Below are positions 18,701 to 33,700 of a stretch of DNA of 64,000 nucleotides, piece after piece. A program made the position numbers and the translations under genes. The stretch spans positions 1 through 64,000 of the forward strand of contig JBMNFR010000004.1 of assembly GCA_050949415.1 (NCBI GenBank), written 5' to 3'. The stretch is from JAAZKI01 sp012799905 (GTDB lineage Bacteria; Verrucomicrobiota; Lentisphaeria; Oligosphaerales; Oligosphaeraceae). How positions within the stretch are numbered: position 1 is the first letter of the stretch; each line of letters starts with the position of its first letter. The notes beneath the pieces were generated by a model. That model was not told where the DNA came from and ran no database searches. It saw only the letters and a list, made by a program, of their open reading frames with translations.

Positions 18701-21700
18701 TGCTGCCCTGGGTTCCGGTGAAGTTGACGGTCTTGGTCAGGTGCGTGTACTCGACTGCGCCGGTGAGGGCAGTGTACTTGCGGCTGATGCCGATAATCGT
18801 AATCGACGGCACCTGGCCTTCCAGGTCGATGATACCAGCAATCAGGTACCACTCGCCCGGCTTGAGGCCGCCTTCAGGCTGATAGTCGACCTGCTGGCCG
18901 ACCGGCGTGGTCGATGCCGACCTGCGGTTGACCCGGAACGAAATCTTGTCCTTGGTGAAGGAGAACAGGTAGTTGCAGTTCCCCTTGGCGCTGCTGACCG
19001 TCCGCCGCAGGAATGTAGTCGGCGTTGTGGGCAGCGCGGCGCCGGCGCCGGCGAGCTGGTCGCTGGCAGCGTCATACATGTCAGCCCGGAACCAGAATGC
19101 CACCGACAGCGTGTTGCCGCTGTGCACCGGGTTGTCCAGAACCGCCATGGAATTGCTGCCATCCAGGCGCAGCACCTTGGCGATCTCGGGCAGTGTAGCC
19201 GCACTGGTCGGATCGTTAGTCGGGTCCGTGTCTTCCGGTGCATTGGGCTGATCCAGAGAAGCGACCGGCGAGGAGATGTCTACGCCCAGGCCAGGCATTT
19301 CGACCCAGACACCGAATTCATCCAGGACAAAGTAGTTGTAGCCGGCCTCAAAGCCGTCGGAGAAGCCGTCATCGTCCGTGTCGCGCATATCAGGCCGCGA
19401 CCCGAAGAACTGCTCATCCAGGTTAGGCATGCCGTCGCCGTCAGCGTCGCGGTCGCCGTCCCAGTCAATGCCATCGGTCATGGCGATAAGCGGATTGGTG
19501 CCGGACAAGTATTCGTAGAGGATGTTCAGGCCATCGCCGTCACCATAGGTGATGCCGTTGACGACGACGTAGTCGTTGAACTCGTCGCCCTCAGCCAGCA
19601 ATCCGCCGAAGTACTTGCGCTCCCAGCGGTCGGGAATCATGTTGTTGTTGGTGTCGAGGTCATCCTCCAGCGGGCTGTCAAAGTCTTCGACGACCGTGTA
19701 AGTGGTGGACAGATTGCCGGCAGCGTCATAGAGTGCACCGACAAAGGTGGCGGCGTTCTTCCAACCGGCGAGCCAGTCGTTGGCGTTGGCCAGGAGGCTG
19801 TCAGCCGCCTTGCGGAACGCCCAGGGTTCAGTGGCCGGCTCCAGCGTCGCCAAGCCAGCGACAGCCATCCGCCCGGCGAAGTTGACATCGTCGAAGCGGT
19901 AGTAGGCAATCAGGCCTTCTTCGTCCCCGAACAGCGTGGTCTTGCGGGCGGCGAGGATGTCAGCCGCGCTCCGGGCGACGTCCCACAGCCGGATTTCATC
20001 AATCCGACCGCTGAAGCCTTCGCCGGCCTTGACGCTGACTACGCCCGGACCGACCGTCACCGGCTGAACCGTCGCATACTTGCTGGCCACCACGGCGCCA
20101 TTGATCAGGATGGTGAACGCATCCGTGCCGTTGTAAGTGCAGGCCACATGCGTCCAGACCCCGGCCGGGAGCTTGTAGGCTACCGGTGAAGTCAAGGTAT
20201 CCATGCTGCCGGCCAAGCTGGTGAACGAGGTGTAGAACCGGCCGTTCCACAAGCCGAGGCGATAGTTGACCAGTGGGTTGGCGGGGTCAGACGTGCCGAC
20301 CTTGCGCTCAAGGATGATGCCGTTGGCGTTGTCATCATTAGGCTTGATCCAGGCCTCAACCGTCCACGCATCCAGCAGGAAGCGCTTCTGGCTGGGCAGC
20401 AGCAGGAAGTTGCCGGGTTCGCCGTCAAACAGCGCCGAACGATTGACCATCGGGTCATTGACATCAAGCGGATCGGAGCCGACGCCGTACTCGAGGTTGT
20501 CGGCAACGCCGTCATTGTCCGTATCTGCCAGCAGCGGATGCAGGCCGCGCGCGATTTCCCAGCTGTTGCTGAGGGAGTCGCCGTCAAAGTCGGCCGAGGC
20601 TTCGATGACGCCCTTGGAGCTGCGAGCATTGGGGTTGGTGCCGAGTATGTATTCCCAGTACACGTCCAGGCCGTCGCCGTCACCGTCGTTCAACATGCCG
20701 TAATCAGCATTGTCGATGGTGAAAGAGTTCGCGTCAATACCGAAGTCATAGATGCCGCCGGTCGCAACGCCGGCGCCGGTGTTGGTATGGCGGTAGGAGT
20801 ACTCGGTCGAGGCGCGGTAGTACCACGCTGCCCGCGGGTCATAGAGGTTATCGTGACCGTAGGCAATGACCTTGTTGCCATCAACGTCAAGTTCGACGTC
20901 AATGCAGCCGCGGAAATGGTAGCGGCGCATGGTGACCTCAGTGGCGCCGACCATGATTCGACGCTCATAGGAGCGGAGCTGGGTGCGGTAGTAGTGCACC
21001 ACAATCTTATTCCGGCCGACGCGGAGGTATTCGGCCACGTCAGAGCTGGGGCTGTACGGAACAGTCCGGTCGTTGATGGTCACCGAATACACTGTGGCGG
21101 AATAGACGTTGAAGTTGAGGTACGCATGCACCGGCCGCACCGACAAGCTGAAGTACTTGTGGATAGCGACATACAGGTGGTCCGGCATGAGCGGATCATT
21201 GTCCGGCGTGTAGTCGCCAATGCCTTCGATGCCGACCCAAGTGTACGTGCCATCGCTGAGCGGCAGATAGCCGACATCCTGGGTGTAGCCGTAGAACCCG
21301 TTGAAGGTGGTGCCGGTCAAGGCAGCCGCCCACAGCCAGCCTTCGTTGCTCCAGTCATCGCGGAAGTCTTCGCGCACAAACGCGTCGAGCTTATGGTAGT
21401 TGACCCACCATTCCGGGATGCCGTCGCCGTCGATATCGTCACAGCCTTCCAGCACCTTGGCTTCCGGTTCCAGCACATCAGCCTTCAGGTTGAGCATGTA
21501 CCTCCGGTTGCGGAAGTGGGCAAAGTCCTCGACCCACTGACCGCCGTCGTCAAAGCGATAGTTGGCGACCAGCGGATACGCTTCGCGCATGTAGCTGATT
21601 TCGAGGGTGGGCGTCAGCGGCGCCGGAATGATCCGACCGGCCCAGTAGTCGATCTGCTCTTCAGTGCGGGCGCTAGTCCAGGCCCGGAACTCGTCAATCG

Positions 21701-24700
21701 CAGCCAAGCCGCCGGCCGGAACCGTCAACTTGCCGATGACCGCGCGGGTGGCAGCCGTGCCAAAGTCGATGACGTCAGCATTGCTGACCGTGGCCGAGCC
21801 AATGATGGCCAGACGGTCGCGGTACAGAACCAGGGACTTGCTGTCATGCGACCAGACCAAGGCCAAGTGCGTCCAAGTATCGTCTTCCAGAGGCGGCGTG
21901 ACGTCATTGACGCTGACCGCAGGATCGCCCGGCAGGCGGTATGGGTAAGCGCCGCCGGCCGTGGCCAGAACCGCATCCGTGTCAGCATGGTAAATCTGAC
22001 CGATCGGCTGGCCGCCGACATCAAGGCCGAGGCGATAGGCATAGCCGGTCGCGCCGACAAAGGTGAAGAGCCATTCGCGCGTCGCCGTCGGCTCAACAGT
22101 CGACTTCTTGACCCACATCTCCACCGTGAAGTCACCCTTGCCCACTGCAAAGCGGTCAGGCTCAGGCAGGCGATACGTCTCGGTCGACGGATCAGCAGCG
22201 TCCTTGCCGATGTTCAGCGAAATAGCCGGCGCCTGGGCATAGCCCCACTCCGAGGTGTCGATGTTGTTGGCAACGACATAGCCGTACACGTCCGCGCCGA
22301 CCTGCGGCACCAGCACGCCGGAAACCGGCAGCGCTGCAATGGCCGCGTCGTCGAGCTTGTTGCCAGCGGCATCGACAACGATGCTCATCGGATGGATCGG
22401 CGAGGAGCCGAACATCACTTCGATCTTGTCGTTGATGCCGTCGTCATCAGAATCAGCCAAGGCGGGATGGCTGCCCCAGCCCTGCTCTTCCAGGTTGGTC
22501 AGGCCGTCCTTGTCCGGGTCTTCGTTGGCATCGGAAATGCCATTGCCGTCCGTATCGCGAATCGTCGGATTGGTGCCGGCCAGGTACTCATAGAGGTTAG
22601 TCAGGCCGTCGCCGTCGAGGTCCTCGTCAGCGTCATACGGATTGTATGGGTCGAGGCCGTAGAGCGTCTCCCACCAGTCAGGCATGCCGTCGCCGTCGGA
22701 ATCAACGTCAGTCGGGGTGATTGGGCTGATCTCAGCCGCGAACGAGGCGCCGAGCATCGGTTTTGCAGCATGGAGCCAGCCGAGGTTCCAGTCATCCAGC
22801 GGCGCGGCAAAGTCCTGTGCAGTGACGCCGCCGTCGTCGAAGAGATAGTAGGCGACCAGGCCCTGGCTGAGCGTAGGCGTCTCCGGCAATGTCGAGGTTG
22901 ACGAATCAAGGTAATCGCTGAAGTCAGGCTTGGAGATGTTCCAAATGCGCACAGCGTCAATCGAGCCGACAAAGCCGGCGCCGACCCGCACCCGGCTGAC
23001 GCCGATGGCGTCTGCAACCGGCGTGACCCCAGCCACGCTCTTGATGCGCGGATTCTTGTTGTCAACCAACACCGTGAGAGTCTGCGCCCCGGGGCTGTAG
23101 ATGCCGCCGATATGCGACCAGGTGCCTTCCGCCAGGGCGACCGCCGCCTCGCAAGAGAGGACAGCCGGGGTTTCCGACCCGAAGACAGCGCTGGTAAAGG
23201 CGACATACGGCTTCCAAGCATACTTGGGTGACGTGGCCAAGCCGGCGTTGACCGCCTTCAAGCCAAGTTCGTAGTTGGCCGACTCAAAGACGCCGTCGAG
23301 GTTGGTGTCGATTTCCCGACGGATAATCGTGACCTTGCGTCCAGCCGTCACTTCTCCTGCGGTCGGCGGCGCTGCCGGCTTGACCCAGGCGTCAATGCTC
23401 CAGCCAGCCGCCATCACAAACCGCGGCTGGTTGGGCAATTCGAGGCAACCGCCGCCGGCCGGGATAGTCAACACCCGGCTGGTGTACGGCAGCAGCGGAT
23501 TGCTGGCATGGATATCAGCCGCGTCGCTGGCCGCAGTCGTGCCGTTGACTGCCGCAGTATCCGACTCGTTCACCCAGTCGTCATCCAGGTTCAGAATCGT
23601 GTAGTAGTCGGCCACGCCAGGCGCCGGCAGAGCGCCGAGGGCGACCACCTGGGCGTCGGTCAGACCGGTGAGCGGGTGGTAGCCAAGGCTCTGCAAGTAG
23701 TTGTAGGTCTGATTCAGAACCGGGTTGAGGGTATCCTGATCCAGGGTCGTGCCGAACGACACCGTGTTCCACGGCGAGGTGCCGGCCAGGTATTCAAAGT
23801 AATTGCTCAGGCCGTCACCGTCATTGTCAAAAGTGCCGTCCTGGGTGCCGGGATCATGCCCTGCCGCGACTTCATACCATTCTGGCATGCCGTCGGAATC
23901 GCCGTCGCCGGAGAAGAACGCCAGCTCAGTGACGCTCGTCTCTGCGGCAGCTGCATCGTCCGCCGGCACCGCGCGTCGGCCAATGGCAGGAGCGCTGCCG
24001 TTAAAGCCAGGTGCACGGGCGCCAAGGTCAGCCGCGCTCAAGTCAAGCACATACTGATCGCCAGACGCAACCTTGACCAGGCCATTGCCGCGCAGGCACA
24101 GCACCATGTCGCGCGCCGCCAGGATGTCAGCGCTCTCCTGGGCGTTGACGCGGCCGCCGGTAACCGTAATGCCGGTCAGGCTGGGCACGGGCGTGGCGCC
24201 GGCCATGATGGCTTCCTTCAGATCAAGCGCCGTCGCATTCGGGAACCGCGACTTGAGCAACGCAGCAATGCCGGTGACATGCGGAGCCGCCATCGACGTG
24301 CCTTGATTAGAGGCATAGCCGCCGCCGGGAATAGTCGACCAAATGTCAACGCCTGGTGCGCCGACGTCAACCGTCGTCGCGCCATAGTTGGAGAACCAGG
24401 CTATCTCGTCATTGTGATCGGTCGCCGCGACCGCCAGGATGTTGGGAAGGTCGTAGCTGGCCGGGTACGACTGCCAGGGGCCGTCGTTGTCGTTCATTTC
24501 GTTGCCGGCTGCGCAGACCAACAGGTGGCCGGCTGCCAGCGCCCTGCGACAGGCGTCATACAATGCCTCCGAATAGCCGTAGCCGCCCCAGCTGTGGTTC
24601 GAGATGTGGGCGCCCATCTGCACGGCATATTCAATGCCGCTGATCGCGTCCATCGTGAAAATGCCGTCCTGGCCGCCGATCTTCAGCGCCATAAGCCGGA

Positions 24701-27700
24701 CATTCCAGTTGACGCCGGCCACGCCAATCATATTGTCGCCGACAGCGCCAACCGTGCCGGCGCAATGCGTACCGTGGCCGACATCGTCCTGCGGATCACC
24801 GTCGTTGTTGGCAAAGTCATAGCCATAGACGTCGTCAACAAAGCCGTTGCCGTCATCGTCAATGCCGTTGTCCGGAATTTCCCCGGTATTGACCCACATA
24901 TTGGCTTGCAGGTCAGGATGCGTATAGTCAACGCCAGAGTCAATGACCGCGACGACGACGTCACGCGAGCCGGTGTAGCCGGCGTCCCAAACCGGCATGA
25001 CATTGATGTCAGCGCCGGGGGTGCCGCCGGTCTGGCCGGTGTTGTGCAAGCCCCACAGGTTGTTGAACAGCGCGTCGTTCGGCGGCGCCAGGAAATAGAG
25101 TTCATAGTTGGGCTCAACATATTCGATCTGGTCAGTCCAGGCGCGGTACTGCGCGATCGCGGCCTCCATGGCGGCCGCGTCATCAGCGCCGGCTGGCAAT
25201 TGCACCAGCTGGACGCCGGTGAAGGCCGAAGTCTTCACCACGGTCGTGCCCAATGCAGCATGCGCATCTTCCATCGCCTGGAATCTGACGCCCGGCTTGA
25301 ACTTGACAATCAGCTGACCAGCACGGTGCGGCCGCGCCAGCATCTCGCTGGCTGATTCATACGCCAGCGCCCGGTAGCCGCCGGTCTCCTCGCCATACGG
25401 CGCGGCTGCCGCCTCGTTGGAGGACAGCGAGGTGCGATGGTCGCGGTAAATCTGCGACGCCGGCAAAGCCGAGCCGTAGACGCGGATATTGTCAATCGCG
25501 CCGTCCAGGCCCTCACCGATGTTGAACACCGGCCCGGTCATGACGCCGGCCAGGATGCCGTCGCCAAAGGCGGGACAGGTGAACTGATGCCGCAAGTCTT
25601 CACGCTCGACCACTGGCATGCCATTGACATACAGGGTGAGCAGACGCGCATCCGCGTCATAGCTGGCGGCCAAATGCGTCCACACGCCGGCCTCAATAGC
25701 CAAGCCGACAACGTCGTTTTCCGGAACTCGGAACGCAGTTGCGGCCGGGCCGTTCGGCGTGAACGATGCGTACGGCATGCCGCCCGCAGTCCAGCCGAGT
25801 TCGAAGTTAACGCCATTCTCAGAGACTTGGCGCTTGAACAGCGTCACCGCATTCGCGACGCTGTCAGGTTTGACCATGGCCATCACTGTCCAGCTCGGCA
25901 GGGCGTGACGCGCCTGCGGCGGGATGGTCAGCGCGGCGCCGTCCATGACGAGATGGCGCAGCACCGGGCGGGTGTTGCTCAGCGGGCGCAGTGGATCAGC
26001 TGCGAAGCTGTCCTCGTCCGGCCGCCGGAACATACCGTCCACGGGTGAGCCGTCAGCTTTCAGGCCATACACTTCTTCGTAATCGCTGTAGCCGTCGCCG
26101 TCGGAATCGGCCAGGCGCGGGTCAAGCCCGAAGGCCTGCTTCTCGCCATTGGTCAGGCCGTCGCCGGCGATGGCCAGGGCGTGGAAGTCAGCATTGCCAT
26201 TGGCCGTGTCGTTCGGCACTGTGCCAGCCAGGTATTCATACAAGTTGGTCAGGCCATCGCCGTCCTCGTCGCCCCCTGCATCGTCTACGCCGTAGACATT
26301 TTCGAACCAGTCGGGCATGCCGTCAGCGTCAGCGTCGTCAATGCCGCGGAAGGCCAAGGCGCCAGCCGTGCCGAGCCAGTCAGCCACTCCGAACAAGTCA
26401 ACCGCAGCCGGATCAGCCGCATAGTCGGCCCAGACTTCAGCATACGTCTTGACCACGACCGCACCGGCGCCATCAACATACTCGACCTCGACCGCGCTAT
26501 TGAGGATGGCGTCATTGACCAACGCCTCCGGCGTGCTGGCCACGCCATAGTCAGCAGCTGCAATTGCGTACGTCTCAGCCGTTCTCCAGCCAGGATGCGC
26601 GAAGTCTTCGATCGTCATGCCGCCGTCATCGAAACGGAAGCACCGGAACAAGCCGGGCGTGCCGGTCTGGATCAGCTGGGTGCGATTCTCGTCCAGCTCA
26701 ACCAAGCTGCGCGCCACCGTCCAAATCCGGACTTCATCCAGGAAGACATCGCCGCGCCAATCTTTCTTCTCGACGTCAACGCCGCCTTCATTGACGATGT
26801 AAGCCGTCGGGTCAGCCAGGCTGAAGAAGCTGCTGCCGTCCACCGGCAGATAATCAAGCTCAGTCGCGCTGAAGACGCGCCGAACCACAGCCAGGCCGCT
26901 AGTCTCCGTGCCGACGGTCAGGCTCAAGGCGCGCGCCTCAGGCGCCCAAGACGCTGCCAAGTGCACCCACACGCCCGCCGGAATCGCTTGCGGAGCAACC
27001 ACGTTGCCCTTGTCGTCAGTCGCGCCAAAGTCCAGCCTGATTGACGTCTTCTTAGCGGTCTGGTACATCACATACGGCACGCCGTCGCTCAGGCCGAGTT
27101 CATAACCCAGGTTGTTGCCCACCGCGCGGCGAATCAGTGCGCCCGAGGCGAGAGCCGGGTCAGCGGCCTTCACCCAGGCTTCAACCGTCCATTCCGGCAT
27201 GAGCATAACGCGGTCAGCGGCTGCCAGCGGCACTTCCAGGCCGTCCTGCGCACCGCCGCCGATGTTCGCCAACACCAGGTAGCGGTTGATGAAGTTATCG
27301 CCGGTGGCCGGGTCAAGGCGGTTCATCGAATGCAGCGGGCTGGTGAAGTCCGCCATTTCGATGCCGTCCAACACGCCATCGTCGTCCGAATCAGGATTGA
27401 ACGGATCGGTTCCGAAGTTCTGTTCATCCAGGTTGGTGAGACCGTCGTAGTCGGGGTCCCAGTCAGCATCCAGGATGTTTTCAGACTTCAGGTGTCCGAA
27501 GATGTCACGGACGCCCTCGGTGTACTGGTTGATCGGGCTGGTGCCGGCCAAGTACTCGTAGTAGTCATTGAGGCCGTCGCCGTCGGAGTCGATTGTGCCG
27601 TCGGTCACGGTCAAGTCATCAAAGTACTTCAGCTCCCACCAGTCTGGCAAGCCGTCGCCGTCAGTGTCGTCATCGTCAAAGCTGACTGGGCTGTCGCTTC

Positions 27701-30700
27701 CCAGGTCGACAAAGGCGACATGGGGGCTCGGGGGCGTGTTGCCACGCAGTCGGGCTGCATTGAGCCAACCTGTATTCCAGTCGCCGAAGCTGGCGCTATG
27801 GCTGTCCTGGGCAGTGACGCCGCCGTCGTCAAACCGGTAGTATGCCACCAGGCCGTCTTCGTTGCCAGTCAGAAGCCCGGTCATATTCGCTACTAGGTCG
27901 TCATTGCTGCGTACACCGCTCCAGAACCGGACTTCATCCAACACGCCGGTATAGCCGAGACCAGCATGCACCGTAGTCACGCCCGGGCCAGTGAAGATTG
28001 GCGCAACCGCACCTGTCTTCTGCCGAACCAGGACGCCGTCCAAATAGAGGGTCAGTTCGCGATTGGCGCCGTTATAGGTGGCCGCAATGTGCGTCCAGGT
28101 CTTGTTGTCCATCGTCGCCGGCGTCAGCGAAGTAGCGGCGACTTCGATGCCGCGCGCGTCGGTATAGTAAGCCGACACCGTGCCGTTTTGATTGATCCGC
28201 AAGCCGTAATTGACCAGTTTCCTAGTCAATTCATCTGCGGTGCCGCGCCCGGTAGTATAGGAGCCGACCTGGCGTTCCAGCAGGATTCGACTGCCGTCAA
28301 CAACCTGGGCTTTGGCAGGCTGCATCCACAGCTCAATGCTCCAGTCACGCAAAGCGAAACGACGTTGTTTCGGGAACTCCAGGTAGGCGCCGTCCGCCCC
28401 GCTGAAACGTATGCCCCGCAACACCTGCGGGCTGTTGCCGTCAGTCGGATCATAACCCCTGTTGACCTCGACGCCGTCGTCCAGGCCGTCGTCGTCTGTA
28501 TCTCTGACCATCGGCAGGCTGCCGTAGACATCTTCGTCCGCATTGGTCAGCTGATCGCCATCAAAGTCCTCGTCGCCGTCAGCAATGCCGTTGCCATTGC
28601 TGTCCCTGTCGTACGGATTGGTGCCGATCTGATATTCGACCAGGTTGGACAGTCCGTCCTCGTCCGGATCGTTGTCAATGCCGTAGTCGAGATGGCCGAC
28701 ATATTTATCGGAGTAGTCATTTGCGGTCAAGTCGGTGAGATAGCGCGCCTCGGTCGCGGTGCGGCCATGCCAGACGCTGCGCGGATCGAACTTGTAGTGG
28801 TCGCCGCGGACAATGACTTCCTTGCCGTCAACCAGCAAGGTCATGTCAGCCTTCATGGTAGCGCTCGGGTAGGTGAAGACGACCGGCGCCCAAGACACCC
28901 GAGTCAGCACCGGAGCCTGGCCACCGGGATTGTAAGTCCAGTAGCCGGGCGGGATGGCAACCGCCGTTCGGGTCGCGCCGCCGGTGTCAGTCAGGTACAG
29001 GTAAATCTGGTTGCGGCCCTGCCGTAGGTACTGGGCAATGTCAACCGTGCCGCTGCCGGCCAAGCCGACGTTCTGGCCGTTGACCAGCATGCGGGCTGTG
29101 CCGTTGAACAACGTCAACGTGAACGGCGCCGTCTCAGGCTGGCGCTCCAGGACAATATACTTCCAGACTTCCGTGAACATGCCGGACGGATAAGTCACGG
29201 CCGAGCCGACGTCGACGTACTCGTAGTTTTCGGGATAGCCGGTCAAGCTGCCGATTGAGCCATAGACCGTGAAGTCGCGGACGATATGCCCGGCGGTGCC
29301 AATCGGCGCCGGCCCGTCCGTCGGCTGCGTGGTAGTGCCTGCCGCGCGGTAAGGATTGCCAACCCAGCCAGTGGTATTGGTGCCCTCAATGCCCTCCATG
29401 TTGCTGGCCACGATCTGCATCCAGTCGCCAGCGGTGCCTGCCAAGGTGCTATAACGCATTTTGCGCCATTTATCGAGGCCATGCAAGTTGACCCACCATT
29501 CTGGCAGACCATCGCCATCCTCGTCATCCATGCCCATGACATGAGCGGCGATGCCGTCATCGGCAAACGCCTCGCGAATATCGAGGAAATAATCGCGGTT
29601 CAAGAAGTTGCTGTAGTCTTCAGCATATTTGCCGACGTCATCGAAACGGTAATAGGCCAGCAGCAGGTTGTTGTAAAGATAGATATCGCGTCCAGGCGCA
29701 AACGGCGGCGCCTGGACGACGCCTGGCATGCCAGCCAGCTGGTTATACAGCATGGCGCTGTATCTGCCGGTGTTGATGGTGTCACGGGTTGGGATGACCT
29801 CGTTGAGCCAACGGTCGATTTCCGCCTCACTGCGGGCTTCGCCCCAAATGCGGATTTCGTCCAGATAGCCGTCATCCAGGCCCTTGCCGATGAAGGCCTC
29901 GCCAGCGCCGATCAAAGGCTTGGTCAGGGTCTGCCGGGCAACCATGGAGATGCCATTGACATAGAGGCGCAAGCTGTGCTGCTCCGGCGCCCAGACCAGG
30001 GCGAGGTGGTTCCACTCGCCTTCGGCCAGGCGCGCCATGTCGGGCCCGTCGACGTTCATCTCGCCGCCGACTCGGATCAGGTCGCCGCCCGTATTGAAGA
30101 TTGCGCCGACCGGATAGCCGTTTTCAATGCCGAGGCGGAAGCTGTCAGCATTGTAGCTCTCATACCGGAACAGGTCGCCATCCAAATCAGCGCCGCGCTG
30201 GAACCAGGCTTCAATCGTCCAGGCACCTTCGCCAAACAGGAAACGATTAGGATACTTCACCGTAACTCCACTGGCGCCGGTCGCGGCCTTGAACTTAGCC
30301 AAATCCAAGCTGGAGCTGGCAAAATTACTCCTGCTGCTGGGATGCACCGGGCTGGTGCAGGCTTCGATTTCATCCTTGTCGTTAACGCCGTCGTCATCGC
30401 TGTCCCACAAGCGCGGGTCAGCGCCATGACGCTCTTCCTCCGCGTTCGTCAGCCCGTCGCCATCAAAGTCTTCGGCGCCGTCGATGATGCCGTTGCCATC
30501 GGTATCGGGAGCGAGCGGATTGGTGCGGCAGTAGAATTCATAGAGGTTGCTGAGGCCGTCGCCGTCCAGATCATCGCCTGGATTCATGGCCACCTCGCTA
30601 TGGTCGGCATACAGCGCTTCCCACCAATCTGGCAGGCCGTCACTGTCAATGTCATCCATGCCATTGATTTGCCGGAAGACCAGGGCGGTTGCCCAGTCGC

Positions 30701-33700
30701 TGGTACCGTCGGCGGTGCCGTGCACGGCCTCAAGCACCCCAGGCTCAGTTTCGCTTTTACTCTTCTCTGTGATCTCATCCAAGACGCGATAGTCACTCGC
30801 CTTCAATTCATACCGCCGAGCCTCGCGATGCGGGTACGGGAAGCAGAAGTCCTCAATATTGAGTCCGCCATCGTCATAACGGTAGTAGGCCAGCAGGTTG
30901 CTGTAGTCAGCAGCACGCAGCAATCGATCGCGGGTCGCGAGAGTCTCGGACACTGTCCGGACGCCGGCCCAGACCCGGGTTTCGTCAAAATAGCCGTACT
31001 TCATGATGAACTTATTATCGACCGGATCGTCCTTGCCAATGCTGCCCAGCCAGACTTCCGTCGGCTTGCCGCTGTTATACAGGGGCACGCGGTTAGTCGT
31101 CAAGCTGAACTCCATGACGCCGTTGATATACATGCTCAGAACCCGATTGACCGGATTCCAGACACCGGCCACATGCGTCCAGACATTGGCCGGAAGCAAC
31201 GTGGCCATCTGGCTGGCGCTGCCGCCGACGTAGATTTTGTTGCTGCCGGTGACGCCGCTGGTCTTCAACGCCTCCATGCCAGCATAGAGCTTGGCCTCGC
31301 CGTTGTTGAGTTCATAGCCGACCTCCAAGATGGACTGATCGCTGTTGCGGACTGCCATGATGACATAACGGCCATCACCCTCTGCCAAGGCTGCGTCTGG
31401 CAGCATCACCCAGGTCTCGACCGTGACGCCGTTGTAGAGCTGGTCAAAAGCGTCGCGTTCCGGCAGACGGATGCCGCGCCAGTCGTCGCCCATGGCCTTA
31501 GCCGGCACGCTGAGGTCCAGGCTGCGCGGCGGAGTGAGCTTGAGATGCGGCGAATTGCCGTCAATCGAAGTGTCATAGAAATTGGCGGCATAATGCGCCA
31601 TGCTGTAATTGGGGTTGGTGACCAGGCTGGCATTGCCGTCGAAGCCGAAGATTTCCTCGCCGTCGGAAACGCCGTCGTCATCTGTATCCCAGATGCGTGG
31701 GTGCGTGCCCCAGGCTTGTTCTTCAAGATTGGTGAGTCCGTCTCCATCCGGGTCCTGCTTGCCATCTGGCTTGCCGGTTTCCGTCTCCGCCTTGTTAGGA
31801 TCAGTGCCGGCCAGGTATTCGTAATAGTCGGTCAGGCCATCGCCATCAGCGTCGCCAGTGCCGTCGGTGACGTCAATATTGCCGAAGTGCTTGATTTCCC
31901 AGCTGTCGGGAATGCCGTCGCCATCGGTGTCCAAGATGTCGCTGTCATCACGCTCATCATCGCGCACCAGGATATTGGTGGCAGATGGCGTAAAGACCGG
32001 CGGTGTAACCGTGTCGTCAGTGGTTCCCTCATAGATGGTGCGTCCCAGCGGCGCGGACAAGGCATGGGCAAAGCCATTGTACCAGTCCTGCTTCCAGGCA
32101 TAGTTCTCAATGGAGGCGCCGCCATCGTCAAACGTAAACGCATGAATCAAGGAATGGTCCGTCTTCATGAAGGGAACCGCCACCTTGAAGTTGTTATAGG
32201 TGAAGGAGCCGGTGTTCAGGTGAGGACGGAGGCCAGAGCTATAGGATTCGAGAATCCGCTCGCGCGACCGTGCCACGTTCCAGACAGCGACGTTATCCAA
32301 CCGGCCGATAAAGGCGTTAGCAATGGCTGGATTAGCTGCCGTGCCCTCGCCATCCTGGGGCAGCGGCCCGCCCAACGTCAAACCGCCAACGCCGCGCAGC
32401 GTAGTCGGGGGAACGTCAGCAATATTGGCCAATGTATAGGCCGCATCGCCATTGATATAAATCACGATTTCACCGCCCGTGCCGTTTTCCAGCGGCGGAG
32501 TGAAGCTGGCGGCAATATGCGTCCAAACATCGTCCTCCAGCTTTTCAAAGCCTTCGATCACGGTCGGTTCGGCGTAAATCTCGGCGATAATCACGTCGCT
32601 TGAGCCATTTGGATTGTCTTTGACGACAGTAAAGCCGGCGTAGGGCAGACCTTCCTCAGTCAAGCCGATTTCGTAGTTGACAGCATCGCCAGCAGCATAG
32701 CGTCCGACTGTCCGGCGCAGAATGACCTGGCGCTTGGAATTGCCGTCAGCGACTTTCGGTCTGACCCAGGCTTCGATAGTCCAGGCGTCAAGCTCATCAT
32801 GTCCGAGGATGTCACCGACTTCCGGAATATAGAGTACATAGCTGCCATCAGTTTCCAGGGCCTTGTTGACCTGGTCTGGGCAGTCAGTGCTGTCAAGCGG
32901 ATCAAAGCCGTCAACCGATTCATTATAGTCGCTGACGCCATCGTCATCCGTGTCTGCGACATGCGGGAAGGTGCCGATATTCTGCTCAATCTTGTTGTTG
33001 AGTCCGTCAAGATCGCAGTCATGCTCGCCGTCCAGCATCAGGTCCGGGGTATTGACCTTGCTCATTGGGTTGGTGTTGGCAAGGTATTCGGTCCAGTTGT
33101 TCAGGCCGTCATTGTCCGGGTCCTGGTCGTATGCCCAGGGCAGAATAGCGAAGTTCTTCTCATACCAGAAGTAGCGCTTAGGCGTGCCGTCGGCTTCGTA
33201 TGCGTGCACCTTGTCGATCGACTCCTGCGTAGGCGACACTGAATAGATGGAGCCGGTGCCCGGCGCTGCCCAGTAGGGCTGCTTGGTGTAGAACCAGCGG
33301 TTGTGGCCAAGCAGATTGTCAGGCGTACGATTGTTCACCCGCACTGAAGCATAGAACGTGTGCGCCAGCAGCGGAGTGTCATTGTCAAAATGGTTGGCCA
33401 GGATGGTGATCCGGTTGCGGCCCTTCTGCAAGAACGGGCGCAAGTCCAGGGTGCCGGCCAGCGCCGCAGACGTGCTGCGTTCATGCAGGCCATAGCGATT
33501 CGCGACCGTGGCCAGCGAATTGGTGATGTCCTGACCCGGCAGGGCCTGGCTGTTAGCGCTGTAAGGCAGACGCTCGCCGTTGACAAAGATGAAAATCTCA
33601 TTCAAGGCGCCGTCACCGCCGACCGCCCCGCCCAAGCCCCAGCTCAGGACTGCCGTGTCAATGATATCGGCGTTGTCAAAGAACAAGTCAGTGAAGTAAA

